From contig NZ_JAAGWD010000010.1 of the NCBI RefSeq assembly GCF_010686685.1, positions 1 to 64,000 of the forward strand: a stretch of 64,000 bases of DNA, written 5' to 3'. The DNA is from Pontibacter burrus (GTDB lineage Bacteria > Bacteroidota > Bacteroidia > Cytophagales > Hymenobacteraceae). The notes beneath the pieces are model-generated. The model worked only from the letters and a program-made list of their open reading frames with translations, did not search any database and was not told the origin of the DNA. Of the stretch, positions 42,928 through 52,691 are shown piece after piece. The position numbers and the translations under genes were made by a program. How positions within the stretch are numbered: position 1 is the first letter of the stretch; the number at the start of each line of letters is the position of its first letter.

Positions 42928-45234
42928 TTATTTTAGAAGTTTTTCAACTTCTGATGTATTTATACTTACAGGATATTTCTCGCGAAGCTCTTTCACCCAT
43001 TGCTCTTCCAGGTAATTCTGGTAGTCTGATATCGCAATGCCGCGCACTTCGTTTAGCTGCTTATAACCCGGAGCCAGCACATCGTTGATGATAACCAGGT
43101 ATTCACGGCCGTTCAGTTGTGTTGTATGCGTGCCTTTTTCCCACTTCACAGCATCTACCGCTTTGTTCTCACCTTTCTGAAACTTCTTCTCAGCAATCTG
43201 CACACCCAGCGGGTTGCCAGTGTTCAGGTTATCTGCCAGCGTGCTCAGTTCTGAAGAGTATAACGTGAAAGATGCTCTGCGATTGCGTCGGCGACCGGTT
43301 TCGGTATTATCAGGGCCAGCCTGTTTTGATTTGCCCAGGGTATTTATAGTTAGCTGTGCTGCCGGTACGCCTTTTTCCTGCAGGTATGCTGCTACTGCCT
43401 GAGCTCTTTTCTGAGCAAGATCTTTAGCTGCTGCATCTTCGCGGGCATCCGCGTGGCCGTTTACATCCAGGCTGGCGTTCGTAAACTCTGTTAGGAGTTC
43501 TGCGAGTTCATTTAGCTGGGCCATACCATCTCTGGTTAGCGTGGCTTTGCCATTCTCAAACAGCACATCTGGTATTCTGGCAGTTGTTACAGGGTAACGA
43601 CGTTTGCGTAACTGCTCTTGTGCAGCTTTTAGTAGTTCTTTGTTAGCTGCACTGATAACTATAGCATCAACACGTTCGCCCCACTTGTATTTTTCTTTGT
43701 TGGCTTCAAAATAAGCTTTCAGGCCAACTGTATCTTCTACAGCCTTAGACCATACTTTCTCATCCATCAACTGGAACAACAGAATGCCATCATGATACTC
43801 GCGTACCAGCATACGGTAATCAAGGTGCTTATTTTCCAGGTTTGCGCGCTCGAACTCCAGCAGGCTTTTGTTTACAAAGTTGTCATAAAGCACTGTAATG
43901 GCATGTTCGGCGTTACCACCGGTGCGTGGTCGCTGGTTTTCCTTTGCGAAACTATAGAAATCGGCTATAGTGTATGGTTTGCCCTGTATGGTAAACAGTG
44001 TTGTCTTCAGCGCTTTGTCATTTTCATCATATTTCCAGGTACCCTGCATAAGGTCGTCTGTTGCTTTGCTGAATGCTGTGGTTTTGGCGGCAGGTACTTC
44101 CGTGAAATTATTCTCTTGGCGAATGCGCTTCAGGAACACAGACTTGTTTAGCTCAGAGCGGGAGTCTTTGGCTACTTTGTTACGCAGGTTTTGCTCCAGG
44201 TCTTCGTAAGGAGGCAGGCCACGTTTACCGATCAGTTTTATAATGTGCCAGCCATATGGCGTAAGTACCGGTTTTGCCACTTCGCCCTCTTTCTGCAGGT
44301 TAAAAGCAGCTTCCTCAAAGCTTGGGATCATGCGGCCGGTACCAAACCACGGCAGTTCGCCACCTGATCTGGCAGTATTATCGTCTTCCGAAAATTCGGC
44401 AGCAAGTTTATTCCAGTCTTCGTTGCGCTGTACACGTCTGTAAATAGCATCCACGCGCTGTTTGGCAGCAATGGAGTCGGCTTTTGGCATATCCGGGGTG
44501 GCACGCACCATAATATGAGCAACCTGCACTTCGCCACGGGCCATACGCTTATCGTGTACCTTTATCAGGTGGTAACCAAAGCGGGTACGCACCGGCATCG
44601 ACAGTTGTCCTGGTGTAGTTTTGTAAGCTGCATTCTCAAACGGATACACCATCTGCATGGCTGTAAAATAGCCTAAGTTACCGCCATTATCGGCTGCAGA
44701 AGGGTCTTGCGAAAATTCACGGGCAAGTTTGGCGAAGTCTTCACCGGCTTCGGCACGTTTGCGCAACTCCATTACACGGTTATAGGCCGCCAGTGTGTCC
44801 TGCGGAGCTGCATCCGGAGCAATCGTGATCAGGATATGCGAGGCGTTCACTTCCTGCTTCAGGCGCTCATAAGCTTCCCTTACTAACTGGTCTGTAACGC
44901 TGTTTTCAGTCAGGTAGGGCAGGGCCAGTTGATCTTTGTAGCCTTCCAACTCACGTTTAAAAGCGGTGGTAGTGTCCAGTCCACGGCTTTCAGCTTCCAT
45001 TACTTTAAGCTTAAAGTTGGTGTACAACTGCAGGTAATCCGCAATATTCTCACGGGAATAGGCATCTTCATTGCCCCCGTTATTTTTTTCATACACATAT
45101 TTAAACTCAGAAGTAGAGATAGGCTGGTTGCCAAGTGTGGCGATAGCGGGCTCTTTGCTGTTATTGTTTTTGGATGCCGAGCATCCGGCCAGCGCCAGGG
45201 CGGCTACCGCAACAAGTAAGTGGTTGCTGCGCAT
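42928..45234 (-). CDS. Lipoprotein with parvulin PPIase domains and C-terminal OmpA-like domain
   Basis: The 768-residue lipoprotein starts at the ATG at 45234 (upstream ATG 45249 is less signal-like), with lipobox LAGC. A helical linker leads to two PpiC-type parvulin domains (about residues 125-235 and 235-345, each with a GG(N/E)LGYF/LPWFG end). About residues 560-660 are OmpA-like, with VNGHADAREDAAAKDLAQKRA matching the peptidoglycan-binding motif. A 100-residue tail follows. This couples a folding catalyst to a cell-wall anchor in one outer-membrane lipoprotein. It lies upstream of the SurA-like gene. Confidence 0.85.
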   Translation of the reverse strand: MRSNHLLVAVAALALAGCSASKNNNSKEPAIATLGNQPISTSEFKYVYEKNNGGNEDAYSRENIADYLQLYTNFKLKVMEAESRGLDTTTAFKRELEGYKDQLALPYLTENSVTDQLVREAYERLKQEVNASHILITIAPDAAPQDTLAAYNRVMELRKRAEAGEDFAKLAREFSQDPSAADNGGNLGYFTAMQMVYPFENAAYKTTPGQLSMPVRTRFGYHLIKVHDKRMARGEVQVAHIMVRATPDMPKADSIAAKQRVDAIYRRVQRNEDWNKLAAEFSEDDNTARSGGELPWFGTGRMIPSFEEAAFNLQKEGEVAKPVLTPYGWHIIKLIGKRGLPPYEDLEQNLRNKVAKDSRSELNKSVFLKRIRQENNFTEVPAAKTTAFSKATDDLMQGTWKYDENDKALKTTLFTIQGKPYTIADFYSFAKENQRPRTGGNAEHAITVLYDNFVNKSLLEFERANLENKHLDYRMLVREYHDGILLFQLMDEKVWSKAVEDTVGLKAYFEANKEKYKWGERVDAIVISAANKELLKAAQEQLRKRRYPVTTARIPDVLFENGKATLTRDGMAQLNELAELLTEFTNASLDVNGHADAREDAAAKDLAQKRAQAVAAYLQEKGVPAAQLTINTLGKSKQAGPDNTETGRRRNRRASFTLYSSELSTLADNLNTGNPLGVQIAEKKFQKGENKAVDAVKWEKGTHTTQLNGREYLVIINDVLAPGYKQLNEVRGIAISDYQNYLEEQWVKELREKYPVSINTSEVEKLLK

Positions 45235-45392
45235 AGGTAGATTAAACAAAACTCGTTTCGCTGATAAGGATCAGATTATGCAATTTTAGTCAAATTTTCT
45301 GACAGATAGTCAAAAAACATCACTATAATCCTACTGTATGGGTTTTTGTTCCGGATAACGGAAAAAGTGCGCTAAAAGTGTGTGTTGCCTTG

Positions 45393-45809
45393 CTATTTGA
45401 TTTTTTTGTAGAGCAGGCAGGCATTAGAACCGTTCTGGGTGGTAAACTCTACTTTATCCATGATACGTTTTACGAGCGCAATACCAACGCCGCCTTTCTT
45501 CCCGATACGGATATGCTCCGTTATATCGGGGTCTTTGTAATCAGTACTCTTAAAGGCAAGGCCATTGTCTTTAATCTCAAACTGAACAGCATTTTTAGGC
45601 GAGGTAATGGTAAGGTCAATAAATTTGGTCGGGTCTTCGTGGTTGGCGTGTATAATGAGATTAGCGCATATCTCATCCACGGCCAATACAATCTGGTTCA
45701 TCAGCACATCAGAGAGCGAAAGCTGCTCCAGATATTGCATAACGAAGCCCCGTATTTGCTTAAGGTTCTTTTTAGTACAGTTTACCCGTATGTGATTATT
45801 CATCAGCAA
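45393..45809 (-). CDS. RsbW-like serine kinase/anti-sigma factor (HATPase)
   Basis: The 138-residue GHKL ATPase has an N-box DEICANLIIHAN, G1 DNGLAF and G2 GGVGIALVK, and no dimerisation histidine domain. It resembles RsbW/SpoIIAB proteins that phosphorylate STAS antagonists and bind sigma factors or other targets. Its start overlaps the STAS gene stop by 14 bases, so translation is coupled. It completes the partner-switching module whose phosphatase is at 46154-48322. Confidence 0.88.
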   Translation of the reverse strand: MLMNNHIRVNCTKKNLKQIRGFVMQYLEQLSLSDVLMNQIVLAVDEICANLIIHANHEDPTKFIDLTITSPKNAVQFEIKDNGLAFKSTDYKDPDITEHIRIGKKGGVGIALVKRIMDKVEFTTQNGSNACLLYKKIK

Positions 45810-46134
45810 TGGTAATGGCTTCCTCGTAATTTGTTACGATGGTCATCAGGAGGTCCAGGCCAAGTATTTCGAAAACGTTGCGTACTTTGTCCTGCATGTT
45901 AAAGAAGATGAGCTTTATCTGAGCATCCTCGAAGCGCTGCAGGTGCGAAATAAACACGCCCAGACCGGCAGAAGAAATATAGTTAAGGTTCCTGCAGTCA
46001 ACAAGTATTTTGCTATACTTCATGATCTCAGGGGCTGATAGCTCTTCGTCCAGTATTACAGATGAGCTTGCGTCGAGTTCACCATCCAGGGTCATGATGA
46101 TGGTAGAATCTTTAATGTCTTGTGTTATTTTCAT
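45796..46134 (-). CDS. STAS-domain anti-anti-sigma factor (RsbV/SpoIIAA-like)
   Basis: The 112-residue STAS protein has the phosphorylatable serine in NLNYISSAGLGV. The family is a switch protein whose phosphorylation state is set by an RsbW-type kinase and a PP2C phosphatase. Here both partners are encoded next to it, the kinase overlapping downstream and the phosphatase 19 bases upstream. The downstream target cannot be told from this window. Confidence 0.9.
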   Translation of the reverse strand: MKITQDIKDSTIIMTLDGELDASSSVILDEELSAPEIMKYSKILVDCRNLNYISSAGLGVFISHLQRFEDAQIKLIFFNMQDKVRNVFEILGLDLLMTIVTNYEEAITIADE

Positions 46135-46153
46135 CGGCTACTTTACGGTTTAG

Positions 46154-48322
46154 TTATATGTTTGGTTGAGTGGGTTTGAACTTAATAACAAGCAACGTCT
46201 GGTCATCATAGAGGTTGTCAGGGCCTGTAAAGTCTTCCAGGTCGTTTATAATGGCACACTTAATGTCTTCGGCTTCCAGATGATATGTTTGTTCCAGCAT
46301 ATATTTCAGCCTGTCTTCACCATACTCTTCTGTTTCATCAGGGTTACGTGCTTCTACAATTCCGTCGGTATAGACCACCATTACGTCGTTCGGGTTATAG
46401 TCGTAATACATCTCCCGTACGTGGTTGTTATAGTTTTTGTCGCGAACGATACCAAGTCCCAGACCATCTGTCTGGAAATAGAACACATCATCCATCATCG
46501 CATTATAGTACAGCGTATGGCAATGCCCGGCGCGTGCGAACATAAAGCCTTTCATACGATAATCAATTATATATAGCGATGAAGTTATGAAAGAAGTTTT
46601 CTCGAGGCAGCGGCTAAGCGCACTGTTAGCCTGTTTCATAAACTCGCTCGGTGGCATATCCTGCTGCATCAGCCCATGAAAAATTCCTTTCATCTGCGCC
46701 ATGTGGAATGCGGCTGAAATACCTTTACCTGAAACATCGCCGATGATGATGGCAATGCGTGACTCGCTCAGCTGCAGGAAGTCGTAAAAATCGCCGCCTA
46801 CTTCTTTAGCTGCTTTGGAATGGGTAGAGATCTCAAACCAGCTGTCGCTTGGGAAAGTTTTAGGCACCAGGCTTTCCTGCACCTGAGTCGCAATCTTCAG
46901 CTCCTCCTTATAACGTTCGTTCTGCAGCGATTCAGCTACCAGGCGCAGGTTTTCTATAGTTAGAATGGTCTGGCTGGTAAAAGTGCGCAGTACGTTAGTC
47001 GTTTCCCGATCAAAACCCTGTTCAATATCGCGGAGCAGGTACAACGTTCCAAAAACGTGTTTCTTGGATTTAATAGGGAGTATAATAAGCGAGCGCCAGG
47101 GCAGAGCCAGGTCGCGGAATCCAGAGTTGCGGTCCAGGTTATTGTTGATATAATCAATATGCTGGATGTTGTAGGCCATGAGCAGGTGCCGGATGCGCTC
47201 GATCTGTTCGTTGTTAATGTTGAGCAGGTGTGAGATGTGGGTGTTGTTGCCCCGTATCTGCTCCAACCAGCCCGCACTTGCATCCGAAGCTTTAATGGTG
47301 CTTTCAAACAACAGGTCAAATACCTGCGCTTCGCTCTGCCCTTGCTGAATAGACTGGCTCAGGCGCTGAAAGTTAAGGAGGTCTTCGCTTTTTTGCTCAA
47401 ACACACTGGAAGTAGGCAGGCTGAATAACGATACCAGGAAAGCTGCCAGCGTGTAAAGCCCAACAAACCCCATTGCCAGCAGCAGGAAACCCACATCCGA
47501 ATAGTCAATAACAAGCTCAGCTGTATCAGCAAACTCCTGGAAGAACTTGGTAAAGATATAGCAGCTGACCAATATGGCGCCCAGTAACACCAGCGACCGG
47601 CTCTTTTTGCTGAAAGACAAATAGGCTACCCACTTTAAGTTTGTGCACAGGAACAGGACATACAGACCCAGCAGCACAAAAAGCGGCAGAAAAATATAGT
47701 TGGTATAGTTAAAGTTAAGCAGCGTAAGGGTAAGCGTACTGAATAAAAGCAGCTCAAACCAGTCCCAGGCTACCTGCAGAAAGCGGTTTTTATGGTACAG
47801 TAGCAGTTGCCGCCAGATGTAAAACGCCTTCGCCAGAAAGTATACCAGCAACCCGAAGTTTATCTGGTACACCAGGTGCAACAGCAAGGTAGACTGTACA
47901 CCCATGGAATCAGTAGCCAGTTTGTAGGCAAAATATAGGGCGATGCTCAGGTAAGCCGCCACGGCAGCTTTAGAGAACAGGTTCCAGAGGTAACTACTGA
48001 AGTCGATCCCTTTCAGGTTGTTGGCGTGGATACGCTGGAATACAAAAACAGAAAGGATGAAAATGATGATGAGCAGGTTGTTGATGTACGGCAACGCCAT
48101 CAGCATAGTGCCCGAAGATTGTCGCGCACTCTCAGCCATCAACAGTACACTCCCTAGCAGTAGCACCCAGCTAACTATAGCAGAAGTAACCAACAAAGAT
48201 TTTGCGTTAGTCTTGTATAGCATAAAACGGAAAACCGTGCTAAGTTTTTGCAGCGACTGTTTCTGGGTTTGTGTTGTGTTTTTGTTAATGAAAGGTAGTA
48301 AAAATTTCGTCTCAGTAAGCAA
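46154..48322 (-). CDS. Membrane PP2C (SpoIIE/RsbU-like) phosphatase with GAF-like domain
   Basis: The 722-residue protein begins with a polar segment and at least seven transmembrane helices (about residues 40-310). A GAF-like domain (about 320-475) follows, then a SpoIIE-type PP2C phosphatase (about 485-715) with GDFYDFLQLSESRIAIIIGDVSGKG and YTDGIVEARN. It would dephosphorylate the adjacent STAS protein in response to a membrane or ligand signal. A start nearer 48223 is also possible. STAS and HATPase genes follow on the same strand within 20 bases, forming one operon. Confidence 0.9.
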   Translation of the reverse strand: MLTETKFLLPFINKNTTQTQKQSLQKLSTVFRFMLYKTNAKSLLVTSAIVSWVLLLGSVLLMAESARQSSGTMLMALPYINNLLIIIFILSVFVFQRIHANNLKGIDFSSYLWNLFSKAAVAAYLSIALYFAYKLATDSMGVQSTLLLHLVYQINFGLLVYFLAKAFYIWRQLLLYHKNRFLQVAWDWFELLLFSTLTLTLLNFNYTNYIFLPLFVLLGLYVLFLCTNLKWVAYLSFSKKSRSLVLLGAILVSCYIFTKFFQEFADTAELVIDYSDVGFLLLAMGFVGLYTLAAFLVSLFSLPTSSVFEQKSEDLLNFQRLSQSIQQGQSEAQVFDLLFESTIKASDASAGWLEQIRGNNTHISHLLNINNEQIERIRHLLMAYNIQHIDYINNNLDRNSGFRDLALPWRSLIILPIKSKKHVFGTLYLLRDIEQGFDRETTNVLRTFTSQTILTIENLRLVAESLQNERYKEELKIATQVQESLVPKTFPSDSWFEISTHSKAAKEVGGDFYDFLQLSESRIAIIIGDVSGKGISAAFHMAQMKGIFHGLMQQDMPPSEFMKQANSALSRCLEKTSFITSSLYIIDYRMKGFMFARAGHCHTLYYNAMMDDVFYFQTDGLGLGIVRDKNYNNHVREMYYDYNPNDVMVVYTDGIVEARNPDETEEYGEDRLKYMLEQTYHLEAEDIKCAIINDLEDFTGPDNLYDDQTLLVIKFKPTQPNI

Positions 48323-48368
48323 GGTGCTTTTATGTGTTTAAAAAACCACCTTGCATAACGTAAAAAAT

Positions 48369-48412
48369 ATATAGTTGGTTGGCTTTATTTTTTTCAGCCA
48401 ACCAACTATAGA
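48369..48412 (-). terminator. Terminator after guaB with AACTATAG-like arms
   Basis: ATAGTTGGTTGGCT and AGCCAACCAACTAT form a 14-base stem around an 11-base T-rich loop. The distal arm completes an AACTATAG copy and the proximal arm carries its TATAGTT half. Confidence 0.75.
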
Positions 48413-48427
48413 AATATGTCAATACGA

Positions 48428-49948
<1,521 letters not shown>

Positions 49949-50108
49949 TCAGAACTTATTTGCAAACAATCAGGAAATTATTTTTTGCTAATAGCTGAAG
50001 AGCAAAAATCTGTAAACGCGGCTTATAGTTTAGTATTATTGCAACAACACAATCAGAAGCTATAGTTCAGGCAGAAAACCTATAAGTGGCCTTATTTTGG
50101 TCGCTATT

Positions 50109-50426
50109 TTAGTAGATGCGCATTTCGGGATCTACCTGTGTGGCCCAGGCATGGATGCCACCCTTCAGGTTAAGCAAGTTATCATACCCATAGCGCTGCG
50201 CCAGAAAATTTATAGCCTGCGCGCTCCGGAAACCATGATGGCAGATGACAACAACCGGCACATCACGGCGCACACGGGCTACTTGCTTAGGCAATTCTCC
50301 TACAGGGATCAGTTCGCCTCCCAGGTTACAAATTTCGAACTCGACAGGCTCCCGCACATCCAGTAACTGCAGTTTGTGGCCATGTGCCAGGCGTTCCTTT
50401 AATTCCAGGGCAGTTATCTCCTCCAT
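50109..50426 (-). CDS. Single-domain rhodanese-like protein
   Basis: The 105-residue rhodanese domain has catalytic Cys62 in CHHGFRS, QLLDVREPVEFEI at the start and NLKGGIHAW at the end. Such proteins carry sulfur from thiosulfate or persulfides to acceptors, or detoxify cyanide. It has no signal peptide, so it is cytoplasmic. It is divergent from pnuC by 110 bases, and its upstream region has a CTATAG. Confidence 0.9.
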   Translation of the reverse strand: MEEITALELKERLAHGHKLQLLDVREPVEFEICNLGGELIPVGELPKQVARVRRDVPVVVICHHGFRSAQAINFLAQRYGYDNLLNLKGGIHAWATQVDPEMRIY

Positions 50427-50536
50427 AAGCTATAGTTTAATGTTCTAGTTTTAGCGCTCAGTTGGCTATTAAGTTTCGATTTGCAAACTTAGCAGCGAAT
50501 TGCAGCAAAAAGCTATTGTTGCACTATAAATTAAAG

Positions 50537-51253
50537 ATGGGAAGTTCAACTATTTTACCGGAAGCGACTAGTCTGGCTGTAATCTTGAGCCAGGTAAGTT
50601 TAACCGAGATATGGGCGCAGTTTGTAAGCGGTATGCGGCAAACATCAGTGCTGGAGTACATTGCCGTGATAGCTGGTATCGTTAGTGTCTGGTACTCGCG
50701 CAAAGAAGATATCCTGGTTTATCCTGTCGGGCTTATCAGTACAGTTATTTATGTGTACCTGAGCTTTAAGTATCACCTGATCGGGGAAGCAAGCGTGAAC
50801 TTATACTATAGTATACTGAGCATTTATGGCTGGTATTTGTGGGCAAGGCGCAATAAACAACAGGAGCACATACTGCATATCACCTTCTCTACGCCTAAAA
50901 TGTGGGCCTGGCAGCTGGCATTTTTTGCAGGGCTTTACGTGGTTATTTACTTCTGCCTCATCTACCTGAAAGGGGCTTTTTATCCGGGTGTGATACCATG
51001 GGGCGATGCTTTTGCAAGTGCTACCGCCTATACCGGTATGTGGCTGATGGCCCGTAAAAAAGTAGAAAGCTGGTACTGGTGGATAGCGACCAATGTGGCT
51101 TCAATTCCTTTATACTTTGTTAAAGGGCTGGTATTTACTTCGGTGTTTTACTTTGTTTTGCTGGTAATGGCTTTCTGGGGACTGGCAGAGTGGAAGCGTC
51201 GGGCAAGGCTCGGGAAGGAGCTGGTACTAGGCCAAACTGCAGCAAAAGCCTGA
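50537..51253 (+). CDS. pnuC: Nicotinamide riboside transporter PnuC
   Basis: The 238-residue inner-membrane protein has seven or so helices. PnuC features are VIAGIVSVWYSRKEDILVYP, SVNLYYSILSIYGWYLW and the C-terminal SWYWWIATNVASIPLYFVKG. It facilitates uptake of nicotinamide riboside, trapped by phosphorylation. The ATG at 50537 is used rather than the TTG at 50462, which adds a non-membrane segment. A NadR-like kinase at 60633-61154 may supply that trapping step. No riboswitch is seen upstream. Confidence 0.88.
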   Translation: MGSSTILPEATSLAVILSQVSLTEIWAQFVSGMRQTSVLEYIAVIAGIVSVWYSRKEDILVYPVGLISTVIYVYLSFKYHLIGEASVNLYYSILSIYGWYLWARRNKQQEHILHITFSTPKMWAWQLAFFAGLYVVIYFCLIYLKGAFYPGVIPWGDAFASATAYTGMWLMARKKVESWYWWIATNVASIPLYFVKGLVFTSVFYFVLLVMAFWGLAEWKRRARLGKELVLGQTAAKA

Positions 51254-51403
51254 GTTTGTATTTTTAATCCTTTAAGTCAATTTTTATACTTGTTTCGTGC
51301 TATCCGGCTGCATAGCGGATACGTACATGCAGTTAGCTGGCTGTTTTATATAAATGTAAGACCGGTTTAGTAAGTAATGTTTAACCACCAAAAGTGCAGC
51401 AAC

Positions 51404-51580
51404 ATGAAACAGCGTAAACTAGAATTGCCGGAGGAACTAAAATACGAAAACAGGTTAAAATGGGGATACGAGTCGCCGGACGAAAGCCCGAAATATGTAT
51501 ATTACAGGCAATATGGTGATAAGAAACCGAAGCAACTGGAGGTTTATAACTTCTATGGTTATAGTTTCTCAGAATGTTAA
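51404..51580 (+). CDS. Small hypothetical protein, 58 residues
   Basis: This short protein is rich in Lys, Glu and Tyr (ELPEELKYENRLKWGYESPDES-type N-terminal half and YVYYRQYGDKKPKQLEVYNF middle). It starts at the ATG at 51404, and the frame is also open to an ATG at 51377. I do not recognise a family. Composition and a good start make it likely to be real, but it could be spurious. Confidence 0.5.
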   Translation: MKQRKLELPEELKYENRLKWGYESPDESPKYVYYRQYGDKKPKQLEVYNFYGYSFSEC

Positions 51581-51668
51581 GGTAGTGATACTACGTTTAC
51601 TTTAAGCTTGCCCTGTAACAAATATAGTTCCCTACTATCTTTTACCTTCTTTCTTTATTTTTTTAATA

Positions 51669-51720
51669 TAGTGCAAAAAGAGTAGCTGTTATCTTTATAA
51701 CAGCTACTCTTTTTGCACCT
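51669..51720. terminator. Long perfect hairpin (22-base stem)
   Basis: GTGCAAAAAGAGTAGCTGTT and AACAGCTACTCTTTTTGCAC, plus two more A/T pairs, form a 22-base perfect stem with a four-base loop at 51671-51718. It touches the stop codon of the minus-strand remnant and lies 90 bases after the small plus-strand gene. Confidence 0.75.
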
Positions 51721-51853
51721 ATACTTTCTTGTCTGTATTGCCACTACCCGACATAACACTTTCGGCATGGTGCAGTAACCATTGTTTGAAGCGGGCCTCT
51801 ACCTGCTTGTTATTGGTTTGTAGATTAACCTGTAAAAGCAAGCACCTAATACA
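51719..51853 (-). pseudogene. Possible C-terminal remnant of a lost minus-strand gene
   Basis: The minus strand reads a protein-like C-terminus (QVEARFKQWLLHHAESVMSG, then SGNTDKKV) that stops at 51719-51721, immediately before the long hairpin, as a real gene end would. Upstream the frame is closed by TAA at about 51854-51856. Beyond that, minus-strand sequence to about 52250 has no consistent frame. I do not know the parent family. It may equally be chance. Confidence 0.3.
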
Positions 51854-52502
51854 TTAACCTTTTCCTGAGCTGATGAGCCTCCCAGGCCGGTGATCCTTTA
51901 ACTCTAATTATACATGACTATTCTTTGCCACTATAAAAAGGGCAACGGCTACTCCTTTGCCCAAATTTTACCTCAATCACCTTAGTTTTCAGGCAATCTG
52001 ATCCTGTAAACTAATCCTCTCAGCTACAAGGCGTTTTATGCACTCATTTTGATAAAGCGTTATAAAATAGCACCTGTAAAATATAGATCAGCCCTAATAA
52101 ATATTGTACTAATATTTACCGGCAGTTAACTCAAACTATATAGGCTTACACTATATAATATTGTATTTAGATCTATTCAAATGCAAAAAAATGTAGATAT
52201 TGGCATATTGTTGTCGTATGACTAACAATGTGTTGCCGGGTAACCCAACTGGACGAGTTTGGTTCCATATCTGGCAATCCAGTGCCCTCTACCCTCTACT
52301 CCTAAAACCCTGATAGGCCCCGAAGTAAAAATACTCGGGTATTGCATACTGTTAGAAAGACAATATGATAAAGCACTACTACTGGGTTTCAATTCAGCAT
52401 ACTATTCTTTCTGTAAAACAAGTAAAATCCTACTTGTTACATAGGCTGCGTCGCACGAGCAGTCTGAATTTCAATATCCTTTCATTTTTATTCAATTCTC
52501 AT
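51854..52502. other. Non-coding region upstream of the first T9SS gene
   Basis: Plus-strand ORFs here are short and unlike proteins. The region holds the 13-mer AACCCTGATAGGC (52306-52318) shared with the leader of the second T9SS gene. A small stem CCCGA/TCGGG follows at about 52318-52339. I see no strong promoter match. Confidence 0.4.
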
Positions 52503-52571
52503 ATGCAAAAGCCTCATGCATTTTTGCAGGGTGGCTTCTATTATGCTGCCCAGGCAAAGCAACCTCCATAA
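52503..52571 (+). CDS. 22-codon upstream ORF (leader peptide) of T9SS gene 1
   Basis: The ORF starts at an ATG after an A/T-rich stretch and ends QPP-stop. It is 22 codons long, exactly like the ORF at 58269-58337 before the paralogous gene. Ungapped, the two share Met1, Lys3, Gly10, Gly11, Tyr13, Pro21 and Pro22. The stop lies 120 bases before the T9SS gene. A Pro-Pro-stop end is a known type of ribosome-stalling sequence. Whether this ORF is translated is inference. Confidence 0.5.
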   Translation: MQKPHAFLQGGFYYAAQAKQPP

Positions 52572-52691
52572 GCTATGGTCCTGTAACAGGTTGTCTATAG
52601 TTGGTAGCCTGATCCACCCTCACTGCTCCTGTTTTTCATGCAGGATGATCACCTGGCAATAACTATTATAAACTATGAAAACCAGTTATTT

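Noticed and set aside
52259..52444. Plus-strand ORF upstream of T9SS gene 1
   Set aside because: It is short, has no conserved counterpart in the leader of gene 2, and differs from the conserved 22-codon ORF in frame and pattern.
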